Positions 9,797 through 20,527 of a DNA stretch of 64,000 nt are shown in pieces. Position numbers and translations under genes: made by a program. Below the pieces are notes generated by a model, which did no database searches, was not told the origin of the DNA, and worked only from the letters and a program-made list of their open reading frames with translations. The stretch's first letter is position 1; each line of letters begins with the position of its first letter. Origin of the DNA: Paraphoma chrysanthemicola (lineage: Eukaryota > Ascomycota > Dothideomycetes > Pleosporales > Phaeosphaeriaceae); the NCBI GenBank assembly GCA_020744225.1, contig JAGMWG010000004.1, forward strand, positions 1,116,001 through 1,180,000. The letters run 5' to 3'.

Positions 9797-11825
9797 CTAT
9801 ATATATTCCGGAACTTCCAGCTTGTCGGCGTTCCTTCCATTGAGATCAATACCCCACGTTGCCCAGTAGTTGCTTCTCCCTGGATACGTGACCATACATC
9901 GCAGGTCGACGTTCTTTGCCTTCCTGATCAGCCGAGACAGCTTCTTCATGAAGAGATTCGTGTCTTGCCTCCGAGCTGTATTCTCAAACACCGTCAATGC
10001 GTCGATGAAGCATACTACGACCGTGCCCTTAGGCAGCTGCCTGATGATTACCTCAAAGATCCGCCACGTCGCAGCGAAGTCGTCATTGCCCAGACCACTT
10101 TGATCGTCGATGCTCAAAGAGGACAAATCCGGCTCGAATCGTTTTCGCTTTCTGCTCTTCAACTGCGGCAATAATTGTCCGATGAGTTGTGCCAACAGTC
10201 CCTGTGCATTGGCTCTTGGCTCTCGCCATTCATGAGTATGCCTACTACAGAAATACGTCAAGCATATAATTTCTTCCGACACACTCATGTAGTCTGCAAG
10301 CTTCGCACAGACATACGACAGCGGCGAGATAAATTCCATAGCATCATGGTTCCCGTTGACGATGAGGAGTTTGGACCCTGTGTCGCTGGCCAAGAATTTG
10401 CTTGTTTGCGATGCTTTCATGACCCACGCTGCGCGGTCCTGGAAATCAGGGGATTCGCGGAAGCCAAGTGTGAGGCAATGATCCATATCTTCTTGGAGGA
10501 AGTTGGGATCGAAATCCAGCACTGCTGAGAGTGATTTGACTGTGACGGCCGGATCAGCTTTTAATGGCGGTTGGGGAGAAGTATCTTCGGTTCTCAGTAG
10601 CGAAAGAAGCCCAGCTGTATGGGGTGCTATTCACCATCAGTCACAGCTGTGAGAGGAGCGTCAATATACTTACGACCTCCTGTGCGGACGTTGTAGCCAG
10701 GCACCGACTGCAGCGATCTCAAAAGATGCGTAAGCACAAGCTGCGCCGTCGCTTCAGGCACAGCATCGATCTGTAGCGAAAGCTCTTCTTTCGTCAAAGC
10801 GTGGCTGAGTTGTTCTTCACTTCCAAGTTAGTCTCTCCATGTTGCAAAAACATAAAATTTACCTCATACCTTGTCTAGCCCTTGTGTCAATCTTGAAATT
10901 CAAATTCGCCATGTCTCTTTGCATGCACACACTTGCCTCTTCCCTTACACGCAGCGCCTGTACCTTCATCTCTTCGATGCTCTCTTTCAGGGCCTCTTGA
11001 TAATGTGAACCTTTCAGCATAGCACCGGTGAAGCGCTCTTCTTACAATCAGCGGGTGCGCCTCGAGTGGGAAAGCCTTATCTACTCACTTAGTGATCCTT
11101 TGGTAATGAATTCAATCACCAATCTCAAGGTCGTCAAGATAGCTTTGCACAAACTCGCCGTCTTGCTCACAAGTGCAGAACTCCTATGCGCTTTGTAAAT
11201 GTCGATATATGTGCCCGCGTGGTCGAGCACATCAGGTATACTGGCCAGCGCTTCGTAGATGCTCTTTGACAGACCACTAAGGCTTCTTGCAGCTTGCACT
11301 CCCATAACGAATGCCCCGCTGATCACCGCAGAGTACGAGTCGTTCGGTAGTAGTGAGAGCCATTGCTCGAACATTCCGGATTTGTCGCATATTCGGACGA
11401 AGGCACTGTTTTTATACAATTCAGTGGCCGTCTCAACTTCTGCAACGACTTGCTTCCATGTGAACGCCGGTGTTGCGACTTCATGTTTGGAATGCTTCGG
11501 CTGAGTCTTTTCGCGGAGTTGCTGCACTGCCGTGTCCAGCTTTTGCAGCTCTAACGATGCCTCCTTCCATATTGCTAATCTAAAATTGCATCAGTTTCGA
11601 CATGCCCAGGATTGGTCATGTGAGTATTGAAATATCTCACGTCTTGTCTTCGTAGAGGTCTGCCTCTTCTGCAGAGACAAATCGGTCTATCTCAGCGACA
11701 TAGCGACTATCCTCAGCAAGTGATATGGAACTTTCAATGAAGTCGACGGACAGATTTGTGGTAGTTCGTCTCGGTGGTCGAGGCTGGAAGTCATCTTCAC
11801 GCTCGCGTACTATCACAACGGACAT
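9797..11825 (-). CDS. STAND-like fungal protein with degenerate nucleotide-binding region
   Basis: Five exons: 11825..11641, 11579..11089, 11040..10863, 10819..10674 and 10626..9797. Every junction is GT-AG and in frame, giving 609 residues. The N-terminal domain (about 60-220) contains TWKQVVAEVETATELYKN and FEQWLSLLPNDSYSAVISG, which I recall as the N-terminal domain of a large family of fungal STAND/NLR-like proteins. A helical linker (about 225-290) follows. Near residue 417 the P-loop position reads KLLIVNGNHDAMEF, followed by ISPLSYVCAKL. There is no GK[ST], so a canonical Walker A is missing. A Walker B-like strand, VVVCFIDALTVFE, lies near 537. The protein ends without ankyrin, WD or TPR repeats. 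Family members are suspected in non-self recognition and cell death, but that is inference. A divergent AAA+ gene lies 780 bases away. Confidence 0.75.
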
Positions 11826-12605
11826 ATTTTCTGAGCTTTCAAAAAGACATCAGCCTTCAAAACTGTACATGCGTGGCTACACACCCGCATGATATGCACC
11901 TTCATGCGAGGCTGTGCAGCGCGCAGGGCAGGCAACATCCGCCAAGACTAGGCCATTATGCCTTAGAAGGGGAATGGTGGGGGCGATTCCGAATCCGCTG
12001 TCAGCGGCTCGTACATATTGACAGCCAGGTTCGAGATACGAGAAGGTGTTGGGGTCGCGCCACAGACTCGCACCTCGTGTCCAATCGCACGCGGGAGCGA
12101 GGCGGCTTCCCACCTCTCCCTGGCACCTTCCGCTTGATCTGCAACACTGCACACTGTTTCCGCGGCTATCATTCTGCCGCGAATGTAGCTCGCAACCCAG
12201 CACTCTACCAATAGCAATTATTGCCTAGTGATTTCTGCTCGTCCGGGAGTGCCGATGGGAAAAGCGGTACGCGCCGTGGTTCATGCAGGTGTGGGTTGGC
12301 CTTGTGCTTACCTTGCTTTGGGGGCCAAAAGGGCTGAGACGCAGGCAATATGTCTCCTGCAGAAGGTACCAGGGTCTGCTCAAGCCTGTTGATATGCGAC
12401 TATTTCCTTGCAGGTATGGCTTTGCAACTTGACCTAACTCTTGCTCGCATCGACAAAGTTCGCCATCAAAAACTGTTTATGTCGAAAACAGAATACGTCT
12501 CAAACTGTGACCGATTTGACCCGATCCACAAGTCCTGATCGACTCGCACTTGGCAGTCACTGTCTAGTTTATGTTCCTTACAGTGGAGGAGACGGCGCAA
12601 CAACA
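11826..12605. other. Divergent promoter region between STAND-like and AAA+ genes
   Basis: 780 bases without a supportable gene. The opposed small frames at about 11774-12214 overlap each other in several phases. Both flanking genes start here in opposite directions. Confidence 0.5.
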
Positions 12606-15600
12606 ATGAGCGCTACACGCACAAGTAACGCTCATCAAGGAGATGAAGGGAAGATACACTCACACAATGGAGACACTAAAGATGACAACATCGCTAAAAC
12701 AACCGCCAAGAGGCTTTCAAGATATGTCTCTCCGAAGGTCCTGCCCGTAATTGCACCGCCTCTACCCCAACAACTGCCTCCCCCACCGCCGGTTGTGCGT
12801 TTGCCTCCTCCACCACCACCTTTCCATGCTGGGGACAATGGGGAAAAGAAGAGGCCGGGCGCAACCGTGGACTTGCGAGTCCACTACATGGATAGCGCAG
12901 AATTTCAGCAACAAGCCACTTACTCTGCGATTGAAGTGCTCATGGAGGAGCCGCGAATTGCTTTGCGCAGTCGTCAAAAACTATCAAACAATCCCAGCTT
13001 AGCCGAGAATGATTCTGCCAACGTCCGAACTACAACAATGCCGAACCCGACGAAAGTCAGGATTCGATCGCTCCACATTTTGATAATGTTGGAGGAAATT
13101 GCTAAGATGAGCGGGCGGAGCTTCACAACAAAGCTAGGGGATTCTTACGAGCAGACTGTATGCATACCTATCATCCAAATCTGATATGAAGCATTCTCCC
13201 TAATCAGATAGTCAGGTCTTTCTGTATCCGTTCAAATTGTTCGTCAGCATTGAGCCGGACATCCGGCGAAAACACGAACAGCTGCAGAAAGAAGCCGAAG
13301 AAGAACTTGATAACGACAAGAAAGAGGCAGCTGCGCGAGCAGCGAGTGAAGCGGAGGCGAAAGATCACGAGAAAGCACAGGAAGACATACAGCTTGCTAA
13401 GGAGGATAAAGACAAAGTGGACAGTTGTGATGCCGAGAGCTCGGATCATGTAACTGAGCCCGCCGCTGATGCCGACAAGAACGACAGCTACGAAGGAGGA
13501 TGCAAATTCTGCGGGCAGATGATTCCGAATGGCGGCCGCCGAGGGTAAAGTGCCGATCAAAATTGCGAGCATCGCAGCCTAACATGAATTACAGATCTCG
13601 TGCGACGAATATTTCGAGCACATCGGGGTCAACAGATTCAAAGTCTGTCGCTGAAATTCCAGCCATAACTAAGCAGCAGTATTTTCATTTACTGTCATTG
13701 CTTGTCCATGTGCTGGACACGGTCCTTGAGCCTATGTTCGACATGCGCCGCAAGATCAAAGACCGCACCTTGACACGCATAGCATTTCAAGACCTTTGGC
13801 ATCTTTTCGAGCTCGGACAGGACCTCAAGACAAGTGATGCTGAGCCTCAGATCTATCGTGCTGTCAGGTGGACAGGAGGTCGCGCTGATCGTGCTCCTCG
13901 CATACATGATGGGTCTACCCTACAAAGAGACCAGCGTGGCACAACGTTCTATGTTGACTGCGCTTACACGGACTTCGATGGGCGTCTCTATAGTCCAGTA
14001 CAAGTGACCTTCGAGATCAAGAGGTATGATGGAGAGCGGCCAATCATACAACTGCCAATTTTTCCTCTTGCCTTCGATCCTGATTTCACGGCAATTCGCG
14101 ATAAGATCATTACACGCGGGAACACTTGGTTGCAATTGTCGCGGGCGAACCAATCTACTCATAAGCACTATAAAGGCTGTATGTACAGGTTCCGATCATG
14201 TTGCATACGAGAAACTCAACTGACGATTTTGATACGTTTTTAGTGACGATGGACGGAAACGAGGCTACAGATGTAGGCAGTGCTAGTGTTGATGATTACG
14301 AACAAGTACTGACGCTTTCTTTAGATAGACTCACAGATCATAATCGATCCAGGGACGGCCATTCATAGATTCTCGGCACCGCTAGTTTTCGGTATATCTA
14401 ACTTGACGCCACATAATTCTGGGGAGACCTACGACTACGACACGCGCAATCCAGAAAAGAGCAATTACGTCCATTTAGATCATGAGTGGGATCTTCTGAA
14501 TGAGTCTTCGTACATCGAAGAGAATCATTCATGGCTTGCACCGACTGCTGACCCAGTGGAGATTGAGGAGGACGACAAGATTCTCCTACCACCACACGTT
14601 CTCGGATGGATTCTTCGAAGCCGGAAATGGGCAAGATTCAACGTCGACCTCATCGAAGATGTTGCATTTACTAGCGGCTTTGAATCGCTTGTTTTGCCGC
14701 CGGGCCACAAGGACACCGTTCGTGCATTGGTTGCAAATCATTCACGAGGGCCAGCTGAGACCGTCAACAACGGTCCTTTGAATAATCACTCTATCGACTT
14801 GGTACGCGGCAAAGGCCAAGGCCTGGTTATTTTGCTACATGGAGCGCCAGGTAATCCATTTTCTCAGTAGTCATCGAGAAGGTTCACTGATTGTGATAGG
14901 CGTTGGTAAAACAAGTACCGCAGAATGTGTTGCCGATACCACCAAAAGACCGCTGTTTCCCATTACCTGCGGAGACATCGGCGACACTGCTACTGACGTT
15001 GAGCGAAACCTGGAAGCCAACTTTCGCCTTGCACACAAATGGGGTTGTGTTCTGTTGCTAGACGAAGCCGACATATTCCTGCAGAAGCGTGACAAGCACG
15101 ACATTCGAAGGAATGCTATCGTCTCCGTCTTTCTCCGGACGCTTGAGTACTACAGCGTATGTCTCATGTTCATTCTCGCACTGCAGCGGGGTAGGCTAAT
15201 GTTTGCAGGGCATCTTGTTTCTGACTACCAATCGCGTTGGGACTTTCGATCCGGCATTTAGGTCACGGATCCACGTCAGCCTCTACTACCCCAAGTTGAA
15301 GAAGGATGCCACAATGCAGATCTGGAAGATGCATCTGAGAAGAACACAGGAGCTCAAAGGCAAATCTTTGACCATCCACAGCAAGGAGATTCTTAAATTT
15401 GCAAAGGAACATTACATCGGGCTCAAGAAATCGGGCGCTGGGAGTTGGAACGGAAGGTAAGCCTCATTTGAGTCCCACAACAGTTCAATCAAATTGACAT
15501 GATGCGTACTAGACAAATCCGCAACGCCTTTCAAACCGCAATCGCACTTGCTGAGTTCCGCGCCGCTGAAGAACAAGAGAAGCAGAAAGATCCCGAAGTC

Positions 15601-15945
15601 GGGAAAATTCGCGTGCAACTCAACAAAGAGCACTTTCAAACGGTTGCCGATGCGTCCAAGGACTTTGACGATTATCTGCAGCAGACAGCTGGTGGGCAGA
15701 CAGAGGCAGACATTGCGCGGCAGGAGCATATCCGTGTCGATGATTACGATCGGCCGAAGATACAGTCGGCGAGGAAGGACAAGGGGAAGGCGGACAAGAA
15801 GAAGAAGGTGGAGCTGGACAGTGAAGAAAGTGAAGAGAAGGACTCTGAGGAGAGTGGAAGTGAGGAGAGTGAGCAGGATAACAGTAGCGAAACCGAGAGT
15901 GAGGAGGAAGTGCCGGTAAAGAAGGCGAAGAAGAAAGGGAGGTAG
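12606..15945 (+). CDS. AAA+ ATPase of the fungal DUF7025 type
   Basis: Eight exons: 12606..13157, 13216..13544, 13595..14178, 14244..14272, 14325..14850, 14900..15156, 15209..15456 and 15513..15945. All are GT-AG and in frame, coding 985 residues. The N-terminus has polyproline runs (about 57-78), then a Glu/Lys-rich coiled coil (about 195-260). The middle domain (about 300-560) matches the fungal-specific region found before such ATPases. The AAA core has Walker A GAPGVGKT (about 671-678, assembled across an intron), Walker B CVLLLDEADIF, sensor 1 GILFLTTNRVGTFDPAF, and the box WNGRQIRNAFQTA assembled across the last intron. The tail is a Ser/Glu/Lys repeat region. These proteins are thought to be chaperone-like remodelling ATPases; their substrates are unknown. 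Exon 4 is 29 bases long. Confidence 0.88.
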
Positions 15946-16373
15946 AGACGATGGCCTGTAAGATGTGACACCTTAGTCACCTTCTCGAATGGCTCCGAAG
16001 GAGGGATTAAGTGACTCGCATGGATGACAGGAAAGTATTATTAGCTTTGCTGCCTCCTTGACCGATATATTACTTGTTGTTGACCGTCCTTCACTTGCTC
16101 TGCTTGTGGTATGGCGTTCTTCTAGAAGCGAGGAGCGGGTTTGCACACACATACTTCTTGTTGCACGTTTATCTGCATTGGGTTGCTAACTTTATGGCGA
16201 CCTGTACAAACATTGTAGGATTTTGATGCTGAAGTGACCCTCATTGGATAACGGATGGAGTGAGTAAAGGAAGAGTCCTGCATATGGAAGCCAACCACAC
16301 GTTAGTGGCTTGGCATTCGTAGCTACCAACATTTCTCGGGCAGTCTCTAGATCAACTCACTACATGACCCACC
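15946..16373. other. Intergenic, AAA+ terminator and SYF2 promoter
   Basis: 428 bases between tandem genes. A pyrimidine-rich patch sits at 16070-16170. I see no gene and no repeat. Confidence 0.5.
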
Positions 16374-17231
16374 ATGGCCGACACAACAGAGCCACAAGAA
16401 ACACCGGCAACGATGCCAGAAGCTAAACCATCGCCTCCTGCGGGCGACTCGACAGCGACCGAAGACACAGCGGAGTCTGCGCCAACAGATCCCAAGGCCG
16501 CTCTCGCAGCGCGCATGGCACGCTTCAAGACCCTTCAAGCACAAAAAGAGAGCGGCCGCAAAGCCACCGAAAAAGAAGTCCGCGACGCCGAAGACCGCAG
16601 TGCGCGCCTGACACAGATCTCCAAACTTCAAGACGCACACGACAAGGCATCCTACAAGCTCCTCAAATCCACCGACCCCGACTTCGAGCGCAAGCGCAAC
16701 TGGGACTACACGGTCGAAGAAAGCGAGTCGTGGGACAAGCGCATGGCGAAAAAAGCGCGCAGCCGCGACAACGTCGCCTTCGCCGACTACACACAAGAAG
16801 CCAACAAGATCTACAAGCGGCAAATCAAGCAAATGTCCGCCGTCGACCTCGCCGCCTACGCCGCCTCCAAAGCCGAAAAACTGCAACGCCAGGTCCAAAA
16901 CGGACAACTCAAACTCATCGAATCACCCGACGGGGACTTGTACACTGTCAACCCGCTGAACAACCAGATCAACACGCCAGCCGAGGAGTCGTATTCGCAC
17001 GACCACAAGCCGAGTAAAGAAGCGATCGATAAGCTGGTGGACGATTTGGACAAGGGCGAACGAGCGAGGTTGAAGGCGAGGGCCGCGAGGGGGATTAGGG
17101 ATGAGCAGGATACGGGCGATGTGACGTACATCAATCAGAAGAATAAGCAGTTCAACGACAAGTTGACGAGGTTTTACAACAAGTATACGACGGAGATTAG
17201 GGAGAATTTTGAGAGGGGAACGGCGATATAG
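16374..17231 (+). CDS. SYF2: Pre-mRNA-splicing factor SYF2
   Basis: A single exon codes 285 residues, and the ATG sits in a strong CACCATGG context. An acidic/Pro N-terminus leads into the SYF2 domain (about 60-280). That domain contains KRNWDYTVEESESWDKRMAKK, DYTQEANKIYKRQIKQM and the C-terminal TYINQKNKQFNDKLTRFYNK, which is diagnostic for the family. SYF2 belongs to the NineTeen-associated (Prp19/Cef1) complex and contacts Prp17 and the spliceosome core in the nucleus. The neighbour at 18904 is another spliceosome component, CWC25. The gene converges on ESF2 with about 250 bases between the stops. Confidence 0.96.
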   Translation: MADTTEPQETPATMPEAKPSPPAGDSTATEDTAESAPTDPKAALAARMARFKTLQAQKESGRKATEKEVRDAEDRSARLTQISKLQDAHDKASYKLLKSTDPDFERKRNWDYTVEESESWDKRMAKKARSRDNVAFADYTQEANKIYKRQIKQMSAVDLAAYAASKAEKLQRQVQNGQLKLIESPDGDLYTVNPLNNQINTPAEESYSHDHKPSKEAIDKLVDDLDKGERARLKARAARGIRDEQDTGDVTYINQKNKQFNDKLTRFYNKYTTEIRENFERGTAI

Positions 17232-17483
17232 AGCGCAGACAAAAGCGGGGAAAGCGCATGAGCAAGGAGGGGGAGGTGGTGCGTGGTGGTGGATATACCC
17301 TGGGATACGTGTGCATTGCATGGTGTTTGGAATTAGGCTGGCCGGCGTTTTCGGAAGGGGATTCGAGGTTATGACATGGCATTGTTTGGAATGTAGAATA
17401 CAAATGCGCCTTTGAGTTTCATGTACAAGCTTACTTTGGTATCATTGGTATCACTATAATCGAATCGACAACTATTCCCACAC

Positions 17484-18476
17484 TCACATGACACTACTCA
17501 GCACCCTGCCCACGTCCTGTCCCGGTTCAGGCTTCTTCGCACCCTTTGTCGTAACGCCATGCTGCACAAACTCTCTCCTAGGCTTCTTCACCTTCTTACC
17601 CTCCGGTTTCTCTACCACATCATCTCCCGCTCCCGCTCCCTCTCCCCGTTCTTCCTTCTCCTTCTTCTTGGCCTCAATACCCTGGATCATCTTGCCCATT
17701 TCCAAGTTCTCCAAGAAGGCCTTATTCTCCGCCTTGCCCCTGCTAATCTCAACCCTTAACCTCGCCGTGCGCTCGGCGTTCTCATTCTGAATCGTCTCCA
17801 CGAGATGATTCCACTTGACTCCGCTCAGGTATTTGATGTTCCAGACCTCGTCGTGCCACCGGCCGCGCTTCTTGCCGCCCATGGTTTGCGCATTTAGATT
17901 GTCCGCTACGAACTTGGCGTCGCGCTTGTGTAGGAACTCTACCCAGCCATCCAAGAATAGCTTGCGACGGGTACCGCCGCCGCGCAGGCGCTGCGTTCGT
18001 GAGGCGGCGGGTTCGGGGGTGAGGAAGATTTTACCGACGGTGCCGTAGGGCGTGAGGAGCGAGCGGAGGACGGTGGGTTTCATGAAGGGCGGGACGCGCG
18101 AGAGATATATGACACCGGATTTGTCTTTCTTGGGTTTGGAGAGGGGTATTGGTTTGCCGAGTTTTGTGGATTGGAGTTTGAGGTTCGCGGGGAGGCTTGC
18201 GGCAAGCTTCTCGAGGTGTGCGAGTTCGCTATTCTTTGGGGCAGGTGTGTCGTCGTCTTCGTCAAAGTCATCTGGCTCGTCATCGTCCAAATCGTCTTGT
18301 TCCTCGTCGTCGTGAAGGTCGTTGTCTTCTTCTGAGTCGGATTGATGCCCTCGCTTCTGTCGCTTTGCTGAGGGGAGCATACGCGACTTGCTCTCTTCCT
18401 CAGAATCATACCCTCTCTCATGGTCGTCTTCGCTCTCTTCTGCATCGAGCCACTCGTTTCGTTTTCGTGTGACCAT
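17484..18476 (-). CDS. ESF2: Pre-rRNA-processing protein ESF2 (ABT1 family)
   Basis: A single exon codes 330 residues. A long acidic region (about 12-80, rich in D/E/S) precedes a divergent RRM (about 118-215) with SGVIYLSRVPPFMKPTVLRS, FLTPEPAASR and LFLDGWVEFLHKRDAKFVAD. The conserved ESF2/ABT1 segment KYLSGVKWNHLVETIQNENA follows, then a basic coiled tail. ESF2 is a nucleolar SSU-processome factor that stimulates the Dbp8 helicase during 18S rRNA maturation. The start ATG is supported by the conserved acidic N-terminus. It diverges from CWC25 across a 427-base promoter region (18477-18903). Confidence 0.95.
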   Translation of the reverse strand: MVTRKRNEWLDAEESEDDHERGYDSEEESKSRMLPSAKRQKRGHQSDSEEDNDLHDDEEQDDLDDDEPDDFDEDDDTPAPKNSELAHLEKLAASLPANLKLQSTKLGKPIPLSKPKKDKSGVIYLSRVPPFMKPTVLRSLLTPYGTVGKIFLTPEPAASRTQRLRGGGTRRKLFLDGWVEFLHKRDAKFVADNLNAQTMGGKKRGRWHDEVWNIKYLSGVKWNHLVETIQNENAERTARLRVEISRGKAENKAFLENLEMGKMIQGIEAKKKEKEERGEGAGAGDDVVEKPEGKKVKKPRREFVQHGVTTKGAKKPEPGQDVGRVLSSVM

Positions 18477-18903
18477 GATCGTTTGTATTGATTGATGTAT
18501 TGCAAGGTAATGGGCGACGGCGTGGTTCAGCAGGACTTCGGGTGTCCAATTTTGGTCTCCTCTTACTAAGAATGCGCCGAATATCGCGCCTGGCTTGTGA
18601 AGGTATGGTCCAGATGCGCGAAACTTTTTGCGGGGATCTCGGAGGTGAGTTTTAGCGCGGCTTGGCAGAGGCTGGTTCCATGGATCAGAGTGGCGCGCCT
18701 ACCACTTTCTTCATCCGTTCTCTCGATCGCACTACTTAACCACCTCTCGTCCCCCGTTCTCAGTGACCGACGCCAACACCAGCGACTCACTACTCCACAA
18801 GCGCACGCAGCTTTTCCAGGCCGTCATCACGCCAGCGCCGACATACCTCAATACGATCGCCAACGCACTACAGTCACCAGCACAACCTCGCTAGGCCGCA
18901 GCC
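18477..18903. promoter_or_regulatory. Shared promoter region ESF2 / CWC25
   Basis: 427 bases between two divergent RNA-processing genes. The 150 bases before CWC25 are CA- and CT-rich and purine-poor, as in fungal 5' leaders. No specific operator is recognisable. Confidence 0.45.
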
Positions 18904-19944
18904 ATGGGCGGTGACCTCAACTTGAAGAAGTCGTGGCATCCCCACCTGCGCAAGAATCAAGAGCGAGTATGGAAAGAGGAAAAGTCAGCACTCGAAGAGC
19001 GCAAGCAGATTGAGAAATTGCGCAAGGAGCGCGAGGAGGAGCGACAGATCGAGGAGCTCCAAAAGCTGCAAGAGGCCTCAGGTGGCAAACTCATCACAAA
19101 GCGCGTCGACTGGATGTATGCGGGCCCTAGCGGCGATGGCGCAGCAGTCACAGAAGAGCGCGAAGGCTATCTTCTTGGCAAGCGGAGAATCGACAACCTG
19201 CTCAAATCCGATACTCAAGATCTACAGAAGGGCGCTGCGGTCGGTATCGATGCCGTCGGCAATGCAAATGCAAATACGGCGCGAGACACACACAAGAAGG
19301 TTCTCGAGGATCCGCTGCTCATGATCCAGAAGCAGAAGATGGAGATGCAACTCAAGGCGATGAAAGATGCCCAGAAACAGGCGAAATACGAAGAAAAGCG
19401 CTCAAAAGAGAAGGAGCGCGACCGCAAGCATAAGCATAGACGTGATCGGAGCAGAGACCGGAGCAGGGAGCGAGAACACAAGCATCGCAGCGGGAGCAGG
19501 GACCGAGACTACAGACGTCGCAGTCGAAGCCGGGATCGAGAACACAGACGCCGCAGCGGAAGCCAAGAGCGATCTTACAGACATCGCAGTCGAGAAGAGC
19601 GAAGCAGAGACCGCACAAACAGCTACAGAGACAGGTCACGGGATCGTGAGCATCGTCAGAAGAGGGATCGTAGGCGCTCACGATCACCGGTGAGGCAACA
19701 GCGCGACAACCCGCGCGAAGCTGAAGAACGTGAGGCGCGCCTTGCTGCGATGCGCTCGGCGGCATTTTCTCTGGAAGAACAGCGTGCGGAGCGCGTTCGT
19801 CAAACTGAGCTCGAAGACAAAGAAGAGGCCGCGAAGCAGGCGAAGCAACGTGAAGGTCTCCGTCGCCCCATGCCTGGCGTACATGATATGGATCTTGGCG
19901 AAGCGATTGCACGAGGGCGACAGAATCTTCAGGTTGATGCTTGA
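18904..19944 (+). CDS. CWC25: Pre-mRNA-splicing factor CWC25
   Basis: A single exon codes 346 residues from MGGDLNLKKSWHPHLRKNQE, the hallmark start of Cwc25. The N-terminal Cwf/Cwc25 domain (about 1-100) includes RVDWMYAGPSGDGAAVTEER and a LLGKRRIDNLLK motif. A long Arg/Ser/Asp/His-rich RS-like region (about 165-265) of R-D-R-S-R-type repeats follows, and the C-terminus is charged and helical. Cwc25 joins the spliceosome after Prp2 action and is needed for the first catalytic step. The RS repeats are encoded by related short DNA repeats, which also create long false frames on the other strand. Confidence 0.95.
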   Translation: MGGDLNLKKSWHPHLRKNQERVWKEEKSALEERKQIEKLRKEREEERQIEELQKLQEASGGKLITKRVDWMYAGPSGDGAAVTEEREGYLLGKRRIDNLLKSDTQDLQKGAAVGIDAVGNANANTARDTHKKVLEDPLLMIQKQKMEMQLKAMKDAQKQAKYEEKRSKEKERDRKHKHRRDRSRDRSREREHKHRSGSRDRDYRRRSRSRDREHRRRSGSQERSYRHRSREERSRDRTNSYRDRSRDREHRQKRDRRRSRSPVRQQRDNPREAEEREARLAAMRSAAFSLEEQRAERVRQTELEDKEEAAKQAKQREGLRRPMPGVHDMDLGEAIARGRQNLQVDA

Positions 19945-20527
19945 GGGCGGACGAACGTTTATCTAATGTAATGGATGGCCTTCTTGAGGTGAAGCGAACG
20001 ATTTACTTGGCCTTCTGGGACTTCCTCTAGAGGGTTCATAGTGTATGTGCGATGCTAGGGGCGTCTTACAGTTATCGTAAAGGAGCATCTCAGATTGCGC
20101 ATTTATTCACGACTCTCAACGATTTATAGTCATCACAGTTGCGCGATACTACCTGAGCACCGTCAAGAGTGTTATTGAAGGCTACGACTACCATAGCTCA
20201 TGATGTAAAGGCTTACTATACCTTATACGTACTATAAAGTATCGTTGACAAAGCTACATATAAGTTCACAGTAGCTCCCACAGAAGCAATACTGCTATTC
20301 TCATGTGAACTCCCACGACGTGACCCCGCAGACCTTGGAGTAGACCCTAACTACTCCCTGAATGTTATGGGGTAAGTGCCGAACATCCTTGCAAAAGCAT
20401 CATTCATTTGGCTAAAGAATATACGACCTTGTAAAGCCGTGTGATCTTGGCAGCTTTGGTTCAAAATATCTTGATCGCCAATGGCAAGTTAGCCTAAGTG
20501 AGGTGCTTAACCGTCCAAACTACAACC
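19945..20527. other. Intergenic, AT-rich
   Basis: 583 bases between tandem genes. The part at 20130-20300 is AT-rich, with clustered TACTATA/TATACGTA strings, unlike the GC-balanced flanks. It could be a promoter or an eroded insertion. No gene is seen. Confidence 0.45.

Noticed and set aside
20130..20300. Transposon remnant
   Set aside because: AT-rich, but no terminal repeats, target duplication or transposase/reverse-transcriptase fragments are visible.
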